Assembly: GCF_964199755.1 (NCBI RefSeq)
Contig: NC_133910.1
Span: 3,556,501-3,620,500, forward strand
DNA: 64,000 nucleotides
Source: Larus michahellis
Taxonomy: Eukaryota > Chordata > Aves > Charadriiformes > Laridae
Reading direction: 5' to 3'
Below are positions 37,001 through 49,000 of the stretch, one piece after another. The notes beneath the pieces were generated by a model. It had not been told where the DNA came from and did no database searches. It saw only the letters and a program-made list of their open reading frames with translations. How positions within the stretch are numbered: position 1 is the first letter of the stretch; the number at the start of each line of letters is the position of its first letter. A program made the translations under genes and the position numbers.

Positions 37001-40000
37001 TCAAACGGGGCTGCCAGCAGCGACTTCTCTGCTGCTTCAGGACCCTGTGGGTTCACCCTCTTCTGCTTCCTATGTGCGTGTCTATGGCGGTCACAAAACA
37101 CTGATCAAAGCTGGTCAATTGAAGCCAGTTGCAGGCCAGGAGTAGTTTGCACTGAAAGGGTTGCGGAGGTGTCACTTGTCCTGCTAGAGGAACAGCCTAG
37201 AGGGTTACCAGCATGCACCCCCAGCAAGCCAAGAGGCCCAGAGATAGCGACAGGGTTCTATTATCCTCTGGGGTAAAGTGACACCAGCAGCCTCTGGGGA
37301 ATCTGGGCTCGAATGAATGCTGTCTTTCTGCTGTTAAATAGGTCAGCCGCACCACAAATAATTCATGCTGTGCCCTGGCTCCTGTTGAAATCAAGACGTG
37401 CCAGTATTCACCTGCAGAAGGCAGTGGCTGTAGCGGTAACTAATGTGGCAAAAGCCCAGGCTGGCAGGAGCGCAGCTCTCTGGTGCTGTTTTATCTAATA
37501 ACAGGAAATGGGTAAAACTGAAGTGGCAGTTTCTGCTAGCTCAGCCATTTTTCTAGCAGAGCTTTCAGCATTGAGGGCAGACTGACCTCATCCTCGCAGC
37601 AACTGGAGAGAGCGTTGCTTGCTCTCAGGTCCCGGAGAAGGGAGGCAGCTGGCTGGCTCGCCCCTTGGCTTGGCTTATAGCCCAGGGGCTGCAGTTGGAG
37701 GTAAACTGCCTGGGCGGGCAATGAGAAATGTTCCTGCCCGCTTTTGGATGTGGCGCTGAGCATGGCCAGAGAGCCCAGCTGTGAATATCGCGGTAGCTAA
37801 ATCCCAGAGGCTTTATAAGGTGCTGCATTTATTGAGCTTAGGTGAGTTGGGAGCTGGAGGCTGCGAGTATTTGTGGACTTCTGCAGAGGTTTAAACCTGG
37901 AACTGCACTGAGAAATGCACCTTCCAACTTTTGTTTCTCATATTTAACGTTTCAAGGGAGAGCTGTGATATTGTGGTCCGTTCTGTCCTGGTAGAGCTGA
38001 GCAGGGGGCAAAAGCCAGCCAGGAGGGAGGAGTGGGAAGAGGTGGGTGTGCTGTTTGTTGGTTTTGCAGCCCCTGGGAGATTTTGATAGCCACTTCGGCA
38101 GCTCGCTCTTGTGAGGTTGCCCTTGGGAGCCATCCCCTTGACAGCTGGACCAGTGTGCACTGGGAAGGCTGGAAGGAAAATGCGTTGATGGCTACATGCT
38201 ATCATGGCTCTGTAGTGTCCCCTTGTGAAGGCCTGAATTCCAAAGATGGCCAAAATTTGGTATTCCCAGCTCGTAAACTGTTCATGGAAAGCCTTAGTTT
38301 TTTGGCTCTTAATTTTCTGGGACCCAGAGGTTTGTGTATTGCCCGGTGCAGTGCTGCTATCTGTCAAGCCACTGGTATTGCAAACTGCCAGCCTGAGATT
38401 TGAGTGGGTGCCCAGGGCTGGGGCATCAGGGCCGGGCTGCTGGCTCTGCACTGGAGCCGGTCACGCAGCTGGCAGCTGCCCAGCAGCGCGCCTGGGGTGT
38501 GGTTGGGACAAAACGGGCCAGCTGAAGTCTTCCAGAGCCACCGCAGCTCCAGGCAAGCGTGGCAAGAAATCATAGTGCGTGAGTTACCAGAGATGTAATG
38601 AATTGAAGGGAAAATCTGTCCCTGTAGAGTCCTGTGCTTGAAAACTGAGGTGTGCTGTAGCGTCGGTACTGTCCTGTCTTCCGAAGCTACAGTGCCGTTA
38701 CTGGGAGAAACCTGGTGTGAACTACCAGCAATCAGCCTGGAGCAGCGTGCCAGGTGCTTACAGTCGCTGACTTGCGCTCTTCTGCCTTTTGTGTCACAGT
38801 GGACAAAACCACTGGGAGCTCTCAGCCTCTGGCTCCCAGCTGCCAGGAAGCAGATACGGAGAGGGCGGGCAGTCCCTGCGCATGGGACCGCAGCCAAGGG
38901 CAGCGCTTGTGGGGCATTTGCTTTTTGTGTGACTGGTACAAGCTCAGGAGTTACGTCCTGGACTCGCCATGGTTGTCCCATGCCCTTTTTCCCATGCCCC
39001 AAGGAGGCAGGGGAGCGAGCGATGGGACGTCGGTGGGAGAGGGCAGTGTCAACACTGCCTTTGGACCAGAGTCCTCCACCAGAGACAGCTTTGAAAGTGT
39101 CCAGTGCAATTGCTGTGGCTGGCCTGTGCGGATATGGAAACAAAAGCCCTGGGGCTGGCAGCGCTCCATCCTGCAGCGCGGGGAAGCGAGATAACTGTCT
39201 GCTGTCGCAGCCCTCGCCGTGACATTGATGCATGTCCTGGCCGGCGGAGCAGCGGGGAATCTCCGTGACTCTGCCTCTGCGCGTGCCTGTCTCTGCCTGT
39301 CTGTCTGCCTGCCTTGCCGCGTCCTGGCATGGCACAGCCCTGCAGCGCGGCAGCGGCTGGGGTTTGCCAGGGGGGTCCTGCAATAGCCTTGTGGACAGGA
39401 GCAGCAGGGCAGGGCCTCGGCGCTGACTCAGCCACAGCGTTTTTAGGCTCCCCAGGAATAGCTCTCAGCTGCCTCGGCCTTTTCTGAACAGAGCGTGAAG
39501 GAGCTTCAAACGGACGGACTGTCCCTGGGTGCCTGCTCGGCTCAAAGCAGAGCTGTCCCTTTCCCTGTGACTCCGGCTGAGAGCATTTGGCAGGGATGGG
39601 CTGCTCCGGTGTCTGTCAGCGGAGTGGTTTGGGATGCAGCTGCCTCTGGGGAAGCACACCCGGTGCTCCCCAGGGTGCCTCCATGCTGGTCTGGCACCCA
39701 GCTAGGTGGGGAAACTGAGGCAGGGTTGGTGCAGCTGGGCCATGCTCTCTGGTGGGTGGCGGCAGGAGCCCAGAGTGCGGGTGAGTTAAGGGAGTTGGAA
39801 GCATTCCTGAGCAAGGACACCCAAAGGAGCAAGGAGCCAGCCTGGCCACCGGCTCGCGACTGCTTCCCCAGCCAGCATCGGACAGCGAGCACCACGAGCA
39901 GAGGTTACTGCGGCTGCAGACAAATACTGCGGTCGTGTACGGGATGGTCCTGCCATGTGTGTTTAAAATAAAAAATAAAAAAAAGCCACAACACATGTAG

Positions 40001-43000
40001 ACCCCCCTGGGGTGAGGGCTGGCTGTGCCTACTCTTCCTTCTCGTGCCCCGAAAAGCAAAGAGCAGGAGGGAGGGCAGGGACTGGGGGAGGCCTGCGGTT
40101 CAGGTGGGGGGCTGCCTTTCTGGGGTGCTGCAGGAGCATCTTACCCACGATGGGGGATGTCACCACCCGGCAGCGCAAATGGAAAACGAATGGAGGAAGG
40201 GCAGGAATTTGCTTCTTCCTCAGAGGACTCTTCTGTTCCTGCACTCCCTGCCTTACAGCAATGCTGTTACCGCTCCTTTTTGAACCTGTGCATTAAAAAA
40301 TTAAAGCAAGTGGGAGCGGGGTGTCCCTGCTGGGGGGGACCTGGCAGCCAAGCTGTGCCCTGGGCAGAGGATGCTGGCACCATTCCCAGCGCTCTTGCAG
40401 AGGGCTCATCCAGCCCCACATCTCGACTTGGTTGTAGGGAGGACCACAGGTGTCCCCAAGGCCATCTCACCTGTCCCTGGTGAGCAGCTCGTGCTCCAGC
40501 GGTGCTGCAGCAGAGCTGGCACCTGGGGGGACAGCGTGGGGAGGCAGGCTCAGCCTGAAAAACAACCCGCCTCGCTCTCTGCCTTCCCACATCCTGAGCA
40601 GTAACTTTAAAAAACAACCAGCCGTGCTCTTTGAGGACACGTAGGGGGAAGGGGAGAGGAGGTTTGCAAAACTATCGAGGTTTGCGTTGCTCTTTAAGCA
40701 TCTAAGAGCAACTACGCACTTCTCCACCCACACACCTCTGCACTGAAATAAGTGAGGGGGCAGCTCGTCCTCTGTAGCATCAGATGTCGCTTGTATTACA
40801 CACTGATTATTTTAATATTTTTTTTAAGGGCATATGTTGTGTGAGAAAGCAGGCAGTCCCTGAAGTAACCTAAGTGCCTGCTCTGCAATGTGAGGCACTT
40901 ACTGAAGGCACTGGCCTCATCCTTAATTTGCCTTCTCGCCCCTCTTGGAGCAGCACCCAGGGTGTGGAGGGCTCAGCTGTGCCTCTGGAGCATCCGCAGG
41001 TTGGTGACTGGTGTTTTTGCTGCAGAGGACCCTGCTGGCATCTGTTCTGGCACTGTACTTGTTCCTCCTCGAGCAGAGCAACATCCGTGCTCTGGGAAAG
41101 CCCCTCACTGGGGCTGAGCAGGGCCGAGCAGTGAGCTGGAGGCAGCGGGACCCGTGAGCGGCTGGGGGGATTGTGCAGGGTCTGAGCTGTAGCCTTGGCA
41201 ATAACACACAGGGCAGCGGTTCAATGAACTCGGGCTCTTGACATAAGAGCTTCTGGAAAGCGCTGAGCGTACCAGCTGTTCCGGAGCCCCTCGCTGCCTC
41301 GCTGCTCTGTTTGCTGGAGGACGCAGCGCAGCGCCGGGGAGGTCCCTCAGCCCACGGGTGGGCTCTCAGGGGAGGCCTGTTATTTGCCTCCCGGAGGGAA
41401 CGCCAAGGCAGGTTTTGCTTTTCCCGCTTGGCCTGGGTTTGACTTGGACGCTTGCTCCCTGGTGCTGTTTTTTTCTTGGGTCTTCTTTTTGTGAAGAAAT
41501 GCAATAGGGGTGGGAAGAACCTTGTGTTGGGTTTCTCTAGGTGTCAGCGGTGCAGGAGATCAAGTACACCAGTCGCAGCGAGTACAAAATAGCACTGCTT
41601 GTACCCGCCACTCTCCTACAGAGAGATGCTTCTCTTGCTCCAATATAATGGAGTAATTCAGCTCTGCGGAGGCCGCCTGCTCCTCTCCCCCTCCCTGGCT
41701 GCAGCTCTGCCCTTATTCAGCCGCAGAGGAGCAGGTCCGTTGTGCGCCTGTACCCACACGGGGCTGTTTTCTTTGGATGCCCCTTATCTCTGAGTGCACG
41801 CACAGCTCTTGCCCTGTGGATGGGTTGTGCATGCAAAGAGAGACTTTTTTTTCCCCCCCCTCTTTAAATCCCACTTGTACCTGAGTTGAACCTGTGCAGG
41901 GAACTGGCTGTAATTTCCAGCTGACCTTACTTTTGGCAGCTTGTTAGCTAGCTGCAAGGCGCTGCAGGGAATTCCTGGCTGCTCCACACGCTTCCTTTGC
42001 CGGCAGATTTCTTGTACAAAGAGCTAAAAAGGGGCAGCTGTGCATCACCTCTTCCCTGGGCTGGCTCTCTGCTGGCCTGGAACAACACCTTTGCAGCCAA
42101 CAGGCGGCACAGGGTGACGATCCTGCCTTGCAGCTGAATTTAAAAAGCGTGGTGACCTGACTGAGCAGGCATTGAGAGACTTTAGTTTCTTGTCCTGTGT
42201 TCAGGAACCGCTGTGCGGGCAGGAGGTAAGGAAGCAGCGGGTGATGCTCCTGGACAGCCCCTGGCCAGGTGAGAGCAGAAGGGTGCCCGCGGGCAGTGGT
42301 GAGCCATTAAGGACATGCCGGTGCCAGCCCCTGGCCACACTCTGCTGCTGGATTCAGGAGCAGTGACTGCAGGTTCAGGCCACGAAAACCACATGGAAGG
42401 AGCTGCAATTGCCTCAGGTCACAGCAGCTTCCTCAGCACTTCCCATTTTCTTGCCTTAATAGATCGCTGTTAATCCTCGGAGTTTTTTTCTGGCATTGCC
42501 ATACCACCAGATCCTGCTAATTCATTGAAAATTTCACTGAAAAATGCTGACACAGATTTGTAAGCAGTGAAGCCTTTACGCTGGCTTCAGCGTTGAGCTT
42601 TCTGGTGTGTTTTCTTCCTCTCTCTATGCTTCCCGTGTTACAGAAGGGTTTGTCTCAGCAGCATGAACCGTATTGGAGGAGGTTGCTCCTGCTGTGTGTT
42701 TGCGTGCATGCAAATCCGGCGTCAGCGAGTTGCTGCTTTGAACGGGAGCTTGGAGCCTGCTGGACGCGGTGCTCCCTCACTGCCTTATGGCAGCTCTGCT
42801 TGGATGAAGTGCTGCTCGGTAGCCAGAGAGCTCTCGTTCGAGCAAAATTAAGCTGAGCTAAACGCTGAGTCTTTCCCCGGCAGGTCTGGCTGGCAGGTCA
42901 CTCTGCTGCCTGTCGGCTGTTCCCGCTGAGGCACCGGTATCTGTTGCAGGGATAGCGAGAGCAAATGTGTGCGTTTACCCTCATTTGTTGCAGTTTGTAA

Positions 43001-46000
43001 TCCCGTTTATTAGCTTAATCCACCAGAGACTGAATTGGAGTCCTCAACGCTAAAGCTGCAATGGCCTGGCATCGCCTGCAGTGTCCTGACACAGACAAAA
43101 TTAATGCTTCCCATCTGACATCTCTGATGCAGCCTCCTGCGAGGCTCTCACCTTCTTGCTTATGTCTAATATTCTGTTTTCTGGGCTGCAAAGGTGGATG
43201 GGAGGGACGGGAGGGCAGGGTGCTGGCTGACAGGACTGCAGCGAGAGCGACGGTTGCTCCAGTAGCTGGGGAATGGGGAGCCTGTAGCACAGGGCAGAGG
43301 CAGAGCTGCCTGTTTCTCCACCCCAAAGTGCAAAACGCAAACCTGCTGCTTTCCTGCCCTCTGCCTGGAGCCCCTCGAGAGGAGAGTACCCGAGCTGTGC
43401 ACCGGCAGCGCTGGTATCAAACTCAGCACCTTCAGGGGAGCTCGCCTTCCCCAGGGGAGCGGGAGGGCTGATTTTAGGCAGCAGGAAGACTGTTTTGCTA
43501 CAAGCGATGGCAGGCGGACCAGCAGGCACCAGGTACCTTTCCGTACTACATGATTTGGCCAGCACAGTAACTGCATCACTCACTAAGTAGCCAGAGAGAA
43601 ATTGCCATATGGCCCAGCCTGCTGTTCCTCTACTAGAAGAACCAAAAAAGTATGTGTGCTCCAAAGGCGCAGCTTGTTCCTGCTCTAGAGCAGCAGCATC
43701 TGTGAAGGCAGCAGGAGGGAGCAGAGCCGCTGCCGTCCGCTTGGTGGGTACTGGCCGGCAGAGCCGGGGGTCGGGGCAGGAGCCCCGTTGCAGCCGCTCC
43801 CCGGCTGCTTTGCCTGGGGTGCAGGGACACCTTCCAGGCTCCTAGTTGTGGTTGTGGAGCAAATAGCACCCTCTCCTTAGGGGATGGAGGGAGCAATACA
43901 CAAACTGTTCATCTTTTTTGCCCTGGTCTAGCTGTGGATGAAGCCTGGCAAGGCAGAGGGGTGTGTTGTACTGCACGCTGCTGTTTCCTGGCCCTGCAGC
44001 CTGCTGCGTGCTCAGCCGTCTGGGCTGTCTCTCCCAGCGCAGCAGAGCGTGAGATTTTACAGGGGTGAGTAATAAGGCTCGGCTGAGTCTGTCGTGTTTG
44101 TGCATCAGTGACCAAGGCATCTCCCAACCCTCTTCTGGCTTCTCCTCCTCTGACACTGACCTGGAGGTCCTGGCTTTGTCTTGCGGAGAGACGGCCATTG
44201 ACCACCTGTGGCTTCCAGCTCCCCAGGGACGGAGACGCTGGGGCTGGGGGAGCCACCCTGGGAGGAGGTGTTTGGCAGATGTCCCTGTGGTGGCACTGGT
44301 TTGAACGTGCAGCCCAGGCAGATCTGGCCCCGCCGGTACTGTAAGACTGACCTGTTTGCATGGGCTCTAACCGAGGAAGCTGCATAACAGCCCTGGGAAG
44401 CCCAGGCAGGATGCAGTAGGTAGGGCTTTATTCCTGCGTGGTTGGTTGTCTCCTCCTGAGCCCAGCCCTGCCCTGCTCTCCTGCCGGGGCAGAGGCTGCC
44501 AGAGGACCTTTCCCAGCCCTCGGCCGGCTGCCGGTTCACCCCGTGCTGGCAGGGCAGGGTGTGGGCAGCAGTTTCCCCTTGCTCTTGGAGGGATGACGGT
44601 GTTGAAGGGCTGGTGGCTTCTCTGGCTGCCAGCTCTGCCTGCGCAGGGGCCTGGCAGCACCAGCCAGGGGAGCTACACTGCTCGGAAAAGAGTCCAAAGC
44701 CTTTCAGCACCTGAGCTGTGGCAGTGTAAGCTTGACTTGGATCACTTGTTTAGCAGTGTAAATAAGGCCATGTGGTCATTTCACCTCCACACGGTCACCA
44801 CGGTGTCATGTTCTCCCACGTGGTTGTGCCGTGGTGTGCTGGTTTGCAGTGAGCACAGGGAAACCTTCGTGGATCAGAGCAGAGCTGTCTGCGGGGAGAA
44901 AACGACGCATCCAGCAGCAGGGTGGGCTCAGGGGCATGGTCAGCTCGAGCTTTGCGTGGGAAACCCACTAATTCCTGTCCTTCCACCGCACATCAGCGTG
45001 GCCATAGATGCCCCGAGTGCTGTGGGACGGTGCTGCAGCACTCGGGTCTGGTGTGTTGTGTAGGGCTGGGCTCGGGGCTGCGCTCCCCGCTGCTGGTGAT
45101 GCTTTGTGGGGTCTGATCTCCCAGGGGAGCCCCACCCAGGCCAGGCTGTCACCAGGTTACCTCCTGGGGATGCATCAGCCCTGTGGGTCAAGGCGTTTCC
45201 TTTCTGCACTTGATGGGTCCTCCCAGGCCTCCTCCACGTCCGCTGGTACAAGCGAACATCCCCCCGTCCCAGCGTGGTGGGGAGGGGAGCGGCTGAGCCG
45301 TGAACGGGAGAGTCCGTTTTCTTCCAGACAAATCTCTGCTGGATTCAGGGAAATCTCCAAGGTCACTCTCCGCTTTGCACTGCTTTTCCATGCTGTTAGC
45401 GTGTTGTTGCTGCTCCTGTTGTCTTGGGTTTTTTTTTGTTTTTGTTTTTTTTTTCCAGGCTCTCTGGGGCAGCAGCTCCTTTCCCTCCAGGAATTTTTAG
45501 GGAGGGTGTTTCCAGAGGCCGTGCGGGGGCAGCCAATCTCTGCTGGCTCGGCTCCTATCGGAGGAAAGGCTGCTGCAGGTACTGCTCCACAGCAGAACCT
45601 TGGTAATCCAGCTGCCTCTGCTGCCTAATGACTTTCTCAAGGTATTTTTAGCTGCACATAAACTTCAGGAAAAGCTTTTTTGCGGCTGAGCACAGTGTGC
45701 CCTTTGTTCAGGCTTCTGGGAATGGGGAGGTAACGGCTCAGCACGGCTGCGGTGGCTTGCGCAGCCCTTTCCCCTCACAGTGCGTTTGTAAGCTCAGGAG
45801 CATCGCGACGTGGGGCTGGCGGAGACCCGTCCGGCGATGCTGAACTCCTGCTGACCCGCTCTCACCACTGTGGCTTGCTTTAACAAAGCTCCTGGTTCAG
45901 GAGCAGCTCAGAAAGGAGCATCCAGAAAGCGTTGCTCCTCCTGGATGTCTGCATGTCAGAGGAAACCATCTCACCTCCACCTGCTACCAACAGCTGTCTC

Positions 46001-49000
46001 TGTTGCAAAGTCAACTTGCAGGTCAACATCGCATTAAATGTCCTGGATTTTTACTTGAAGCTCTCGGGGCTGGAGGGACAGGGGCAGCGAGTGGCTTCCC
46101 GTGGGCGTTGTGTCCCCTTGCTGCTTGGGTGCTGGAGTTGCACAGCGGATGTGGCAGGGCAGGCAGCACGGCTCTGTGTGCTGCGCACGATGCTGCGTCT
46201 CCTCTGCTGTGGTCTGGGGATTCTCCCCAGGGCACATGTGTGGCTAGCAGGGCACATGTTGCCCGGTCCTGCTGTCGCGGTGGCTGTGTGGGACAGGCGA
46301 GCACTGCGAGTGTCCCTCCCAGGGAGCTGAGGTGGCTTTTGCTGCCATTTTCCGTGCGAGAGGTAGCTGGGTGTTGGGGCAAAGTCAGCCTGTGCCCTGC
46401 CCACGCTCACGGGGTGGCTGGGACAAGGGAAATTGCAGATTTTCCCCATTGTAGCGAGACTAGTCAGCATTTGGAAATGGAAGCTCAGCCTTTAAGAGCA
46501 GAGTTGATGTCTGAAGTGTTTAAAAGTAGTTGCCACCTCTGTTCTCAGTATAAGGGGGGGACTTTGCTTGGAACTTGCCAACTTTCCACCTGCCAAAGGC
46601 ATGAGACTGGTGACAAAAGCCCGAAATGGCTTTGTAATCCAAGGCATGTTGGATTCAGTGTCCTTGCTGGAGGAGCTCCTGCCAGGAGGGGCAAGCATCT
46701 AAATATCTGCCTCCCCTTCCCGCAGTGGGAGGCAGGTAGGACCCAGACTTGCTTGCAGTCTCTGCTGCCTTGTCGCTCTGCCAGACATGCGGGATTGTGC
46801 CCATGCTTTCATGGGAGTCTCCTGTCTTGGTCAGGTTCGTCTGTTTTTCTTCATCTATTTTTATTAACCCTTGTCTCCGAATTAGCTCTTGGCAATTAAC
46901 TCCCACATCCCTTCCACTTTGCTCATCAGTGGGATCATCAAAATGCCAGCTTGAGGGTGCCTGCAGCCGGGGTTGGGGGTCCCCAGCTGGTCGTGGGGCT
47001 CAGGGTGCTGCCGCCCCTCCTAGCCTCTGCACCAGCAACCTGCTCAAACAGCCTCTGTGCTTGCAAGAAGAGCAAGAAACGCAGACGTTCAGCTGGATTT
47101 TTGGGCTCTGCGAGCAGCCGGCTGTTTGTTAGCCGTGCTAGTAAATGAAGCTGCATGCGGTGGTGTCTGCGCCTGTGGGTAGGACATGGGTGTTTGGTCC
47201 GGCCTGCTGGAGAATTCCCTGCATGTGGAGGATCCCAGGGCTGGCATGAAGATGCTTCTCTCTCTTTGGGGGAAGGAGACTGTGGGCTGGAAGGAGCAGG
47301 TCTGAAAACAAAAGCTATTGCTGATTGCCTGCAGAATCTCTCTGCTTAATGGAATGGAGAACAGAGCTCAGTGCGTTTCCCTGGCTCCCTGCTCAGCGCA
47401 GGGCTGACGTCTGAGCTCTTGTGGCCACGAGCCAAGCACTGCTGCGATGCCCTCGGCCCACGCGAGCTGCGACGGGGCACGACTTCAGTCTGCTGTGGCT
47501 GGTCTTGGAACTCATCACTGGCCGTGAGGAGCAGGAACAGCCTTTTCCAGCCCTTGTGGGCTGCTTGTCGCAGGCAGGAGCTGCGGGAGAGACTTGCAGG
47601 CTGCTCCCTGCCCCCGGTGGGGTGACAGCAAGTCTGAGAATGCAGTGAGCCAGCATGTTTCTGGGCTCTTGGGCTTCATCTGAGCTGTTGGGGTGGTCAG
47701 CCCTGACCTGTGGGCAGTTCTCATCTGGCGACTTACTTGGAGGCTAGGCTACCCAGTGGGAAACTGCATCAGTGCCACCAAGTCACGCAGTGGCTCCAGC
47801 AGCTGAGCCCCATCCTCTGTGAGTGATGCTGGCCACGCGTGTTGCTGGGAGAACGTATTGCCTCGCTCGGTGCTACCGTTGGGAGCAACCTTCAGGATCC
47901 TGGTTTTCTGCAGGGGGTTAGAAACTGTGAACATGAAGTGCTTGCAGGGTCGCTTCCAGCCCGGCTTTCTGTTAGCGTGTGTGAGCTGGGCAGGAGCTTG
48001 ACTGAAATGACTTGTTGGATCATGCCGCCTGTAAGGTAGGAGAGGGACTTTCGCTATGTGAAATCTGTGGGCTCTTCTTAAGGGTCCTGGAAAGGCTGTG
48101 AAGTTTCATGCTTCTAGCAGGAGACTTGAAATCCTTGCCTGCGTGCTCCTCTGGGGCTCTGCAGGTCAGACAGCTGGAAAGTCTCCAGGTCTGGGTGGAA
48201 ACTCAGTGGCCAATCCCCTTTGGGACTCTCCACCTGCCGTTCTTCTGCATTGTGTCCCTTTCAGGTGGAGCACGTCCCCTTACTGCAATGCAGAAGCTGC
48301 ACAGGAGAGTTGATGTATTCCAGTTTATCGATTCGCTTTCTAAAAGTAAGGATAATGGGTATAAGGTCAACGTTGAATGGTGCCTGATAAAAGGCAGAAA
48401 CCCTCGGAGCAGCAAACAGCCACTGGGTTAGTTGATTCATTCATATCAGCCAGGCTTTACCCTGTAACCAACAAGCAAAGGCACCTGCTACATCTCAAAC
48501 TGCTGCCTTTACCCGAGCCAGGCTTCCCAAGAAGGGAACAGGAGAAGCTGCCCCACACGGCGGTGCCTGTCCCAGCTCTGCGAGGCATCAGCCTGGCAGC
48601 GAAGGCGGTGACTGGCTTTGTGCCTCCACCTGGTGACAAGACCGAGTGTTGCATTTTAGCCTACATAATTGGGTTTTATTTGGGGGACGGGGAGGGAAAT
48701 CACTGAGGAGGTGTTCTGGGTGGGGTAATGGCAACGAGCAAATCTTGCTCCTCTCTGTAAGGGCGAAGTGCATAAATGGGCATCTCTTAGGTTTCTCCTG
48801 ACTTGCCTTTGCAGCGCTACGTGCTGGGTCACTTGCCGTATTATCTGTTCTCCCTGCCTTTGTGCTCAGGTGGGATGCAGCCACCTGGCATGTCCTTAGG
48901 TCCCCATGGGGTGGCTGTGCGAGCCGGCGGGCAGAGGTGCAGCTTTTCAGGGCCTGAAGGCTGTACCGAGCCAAACGCCGCCTCCCCTGCCTCCTTACCT

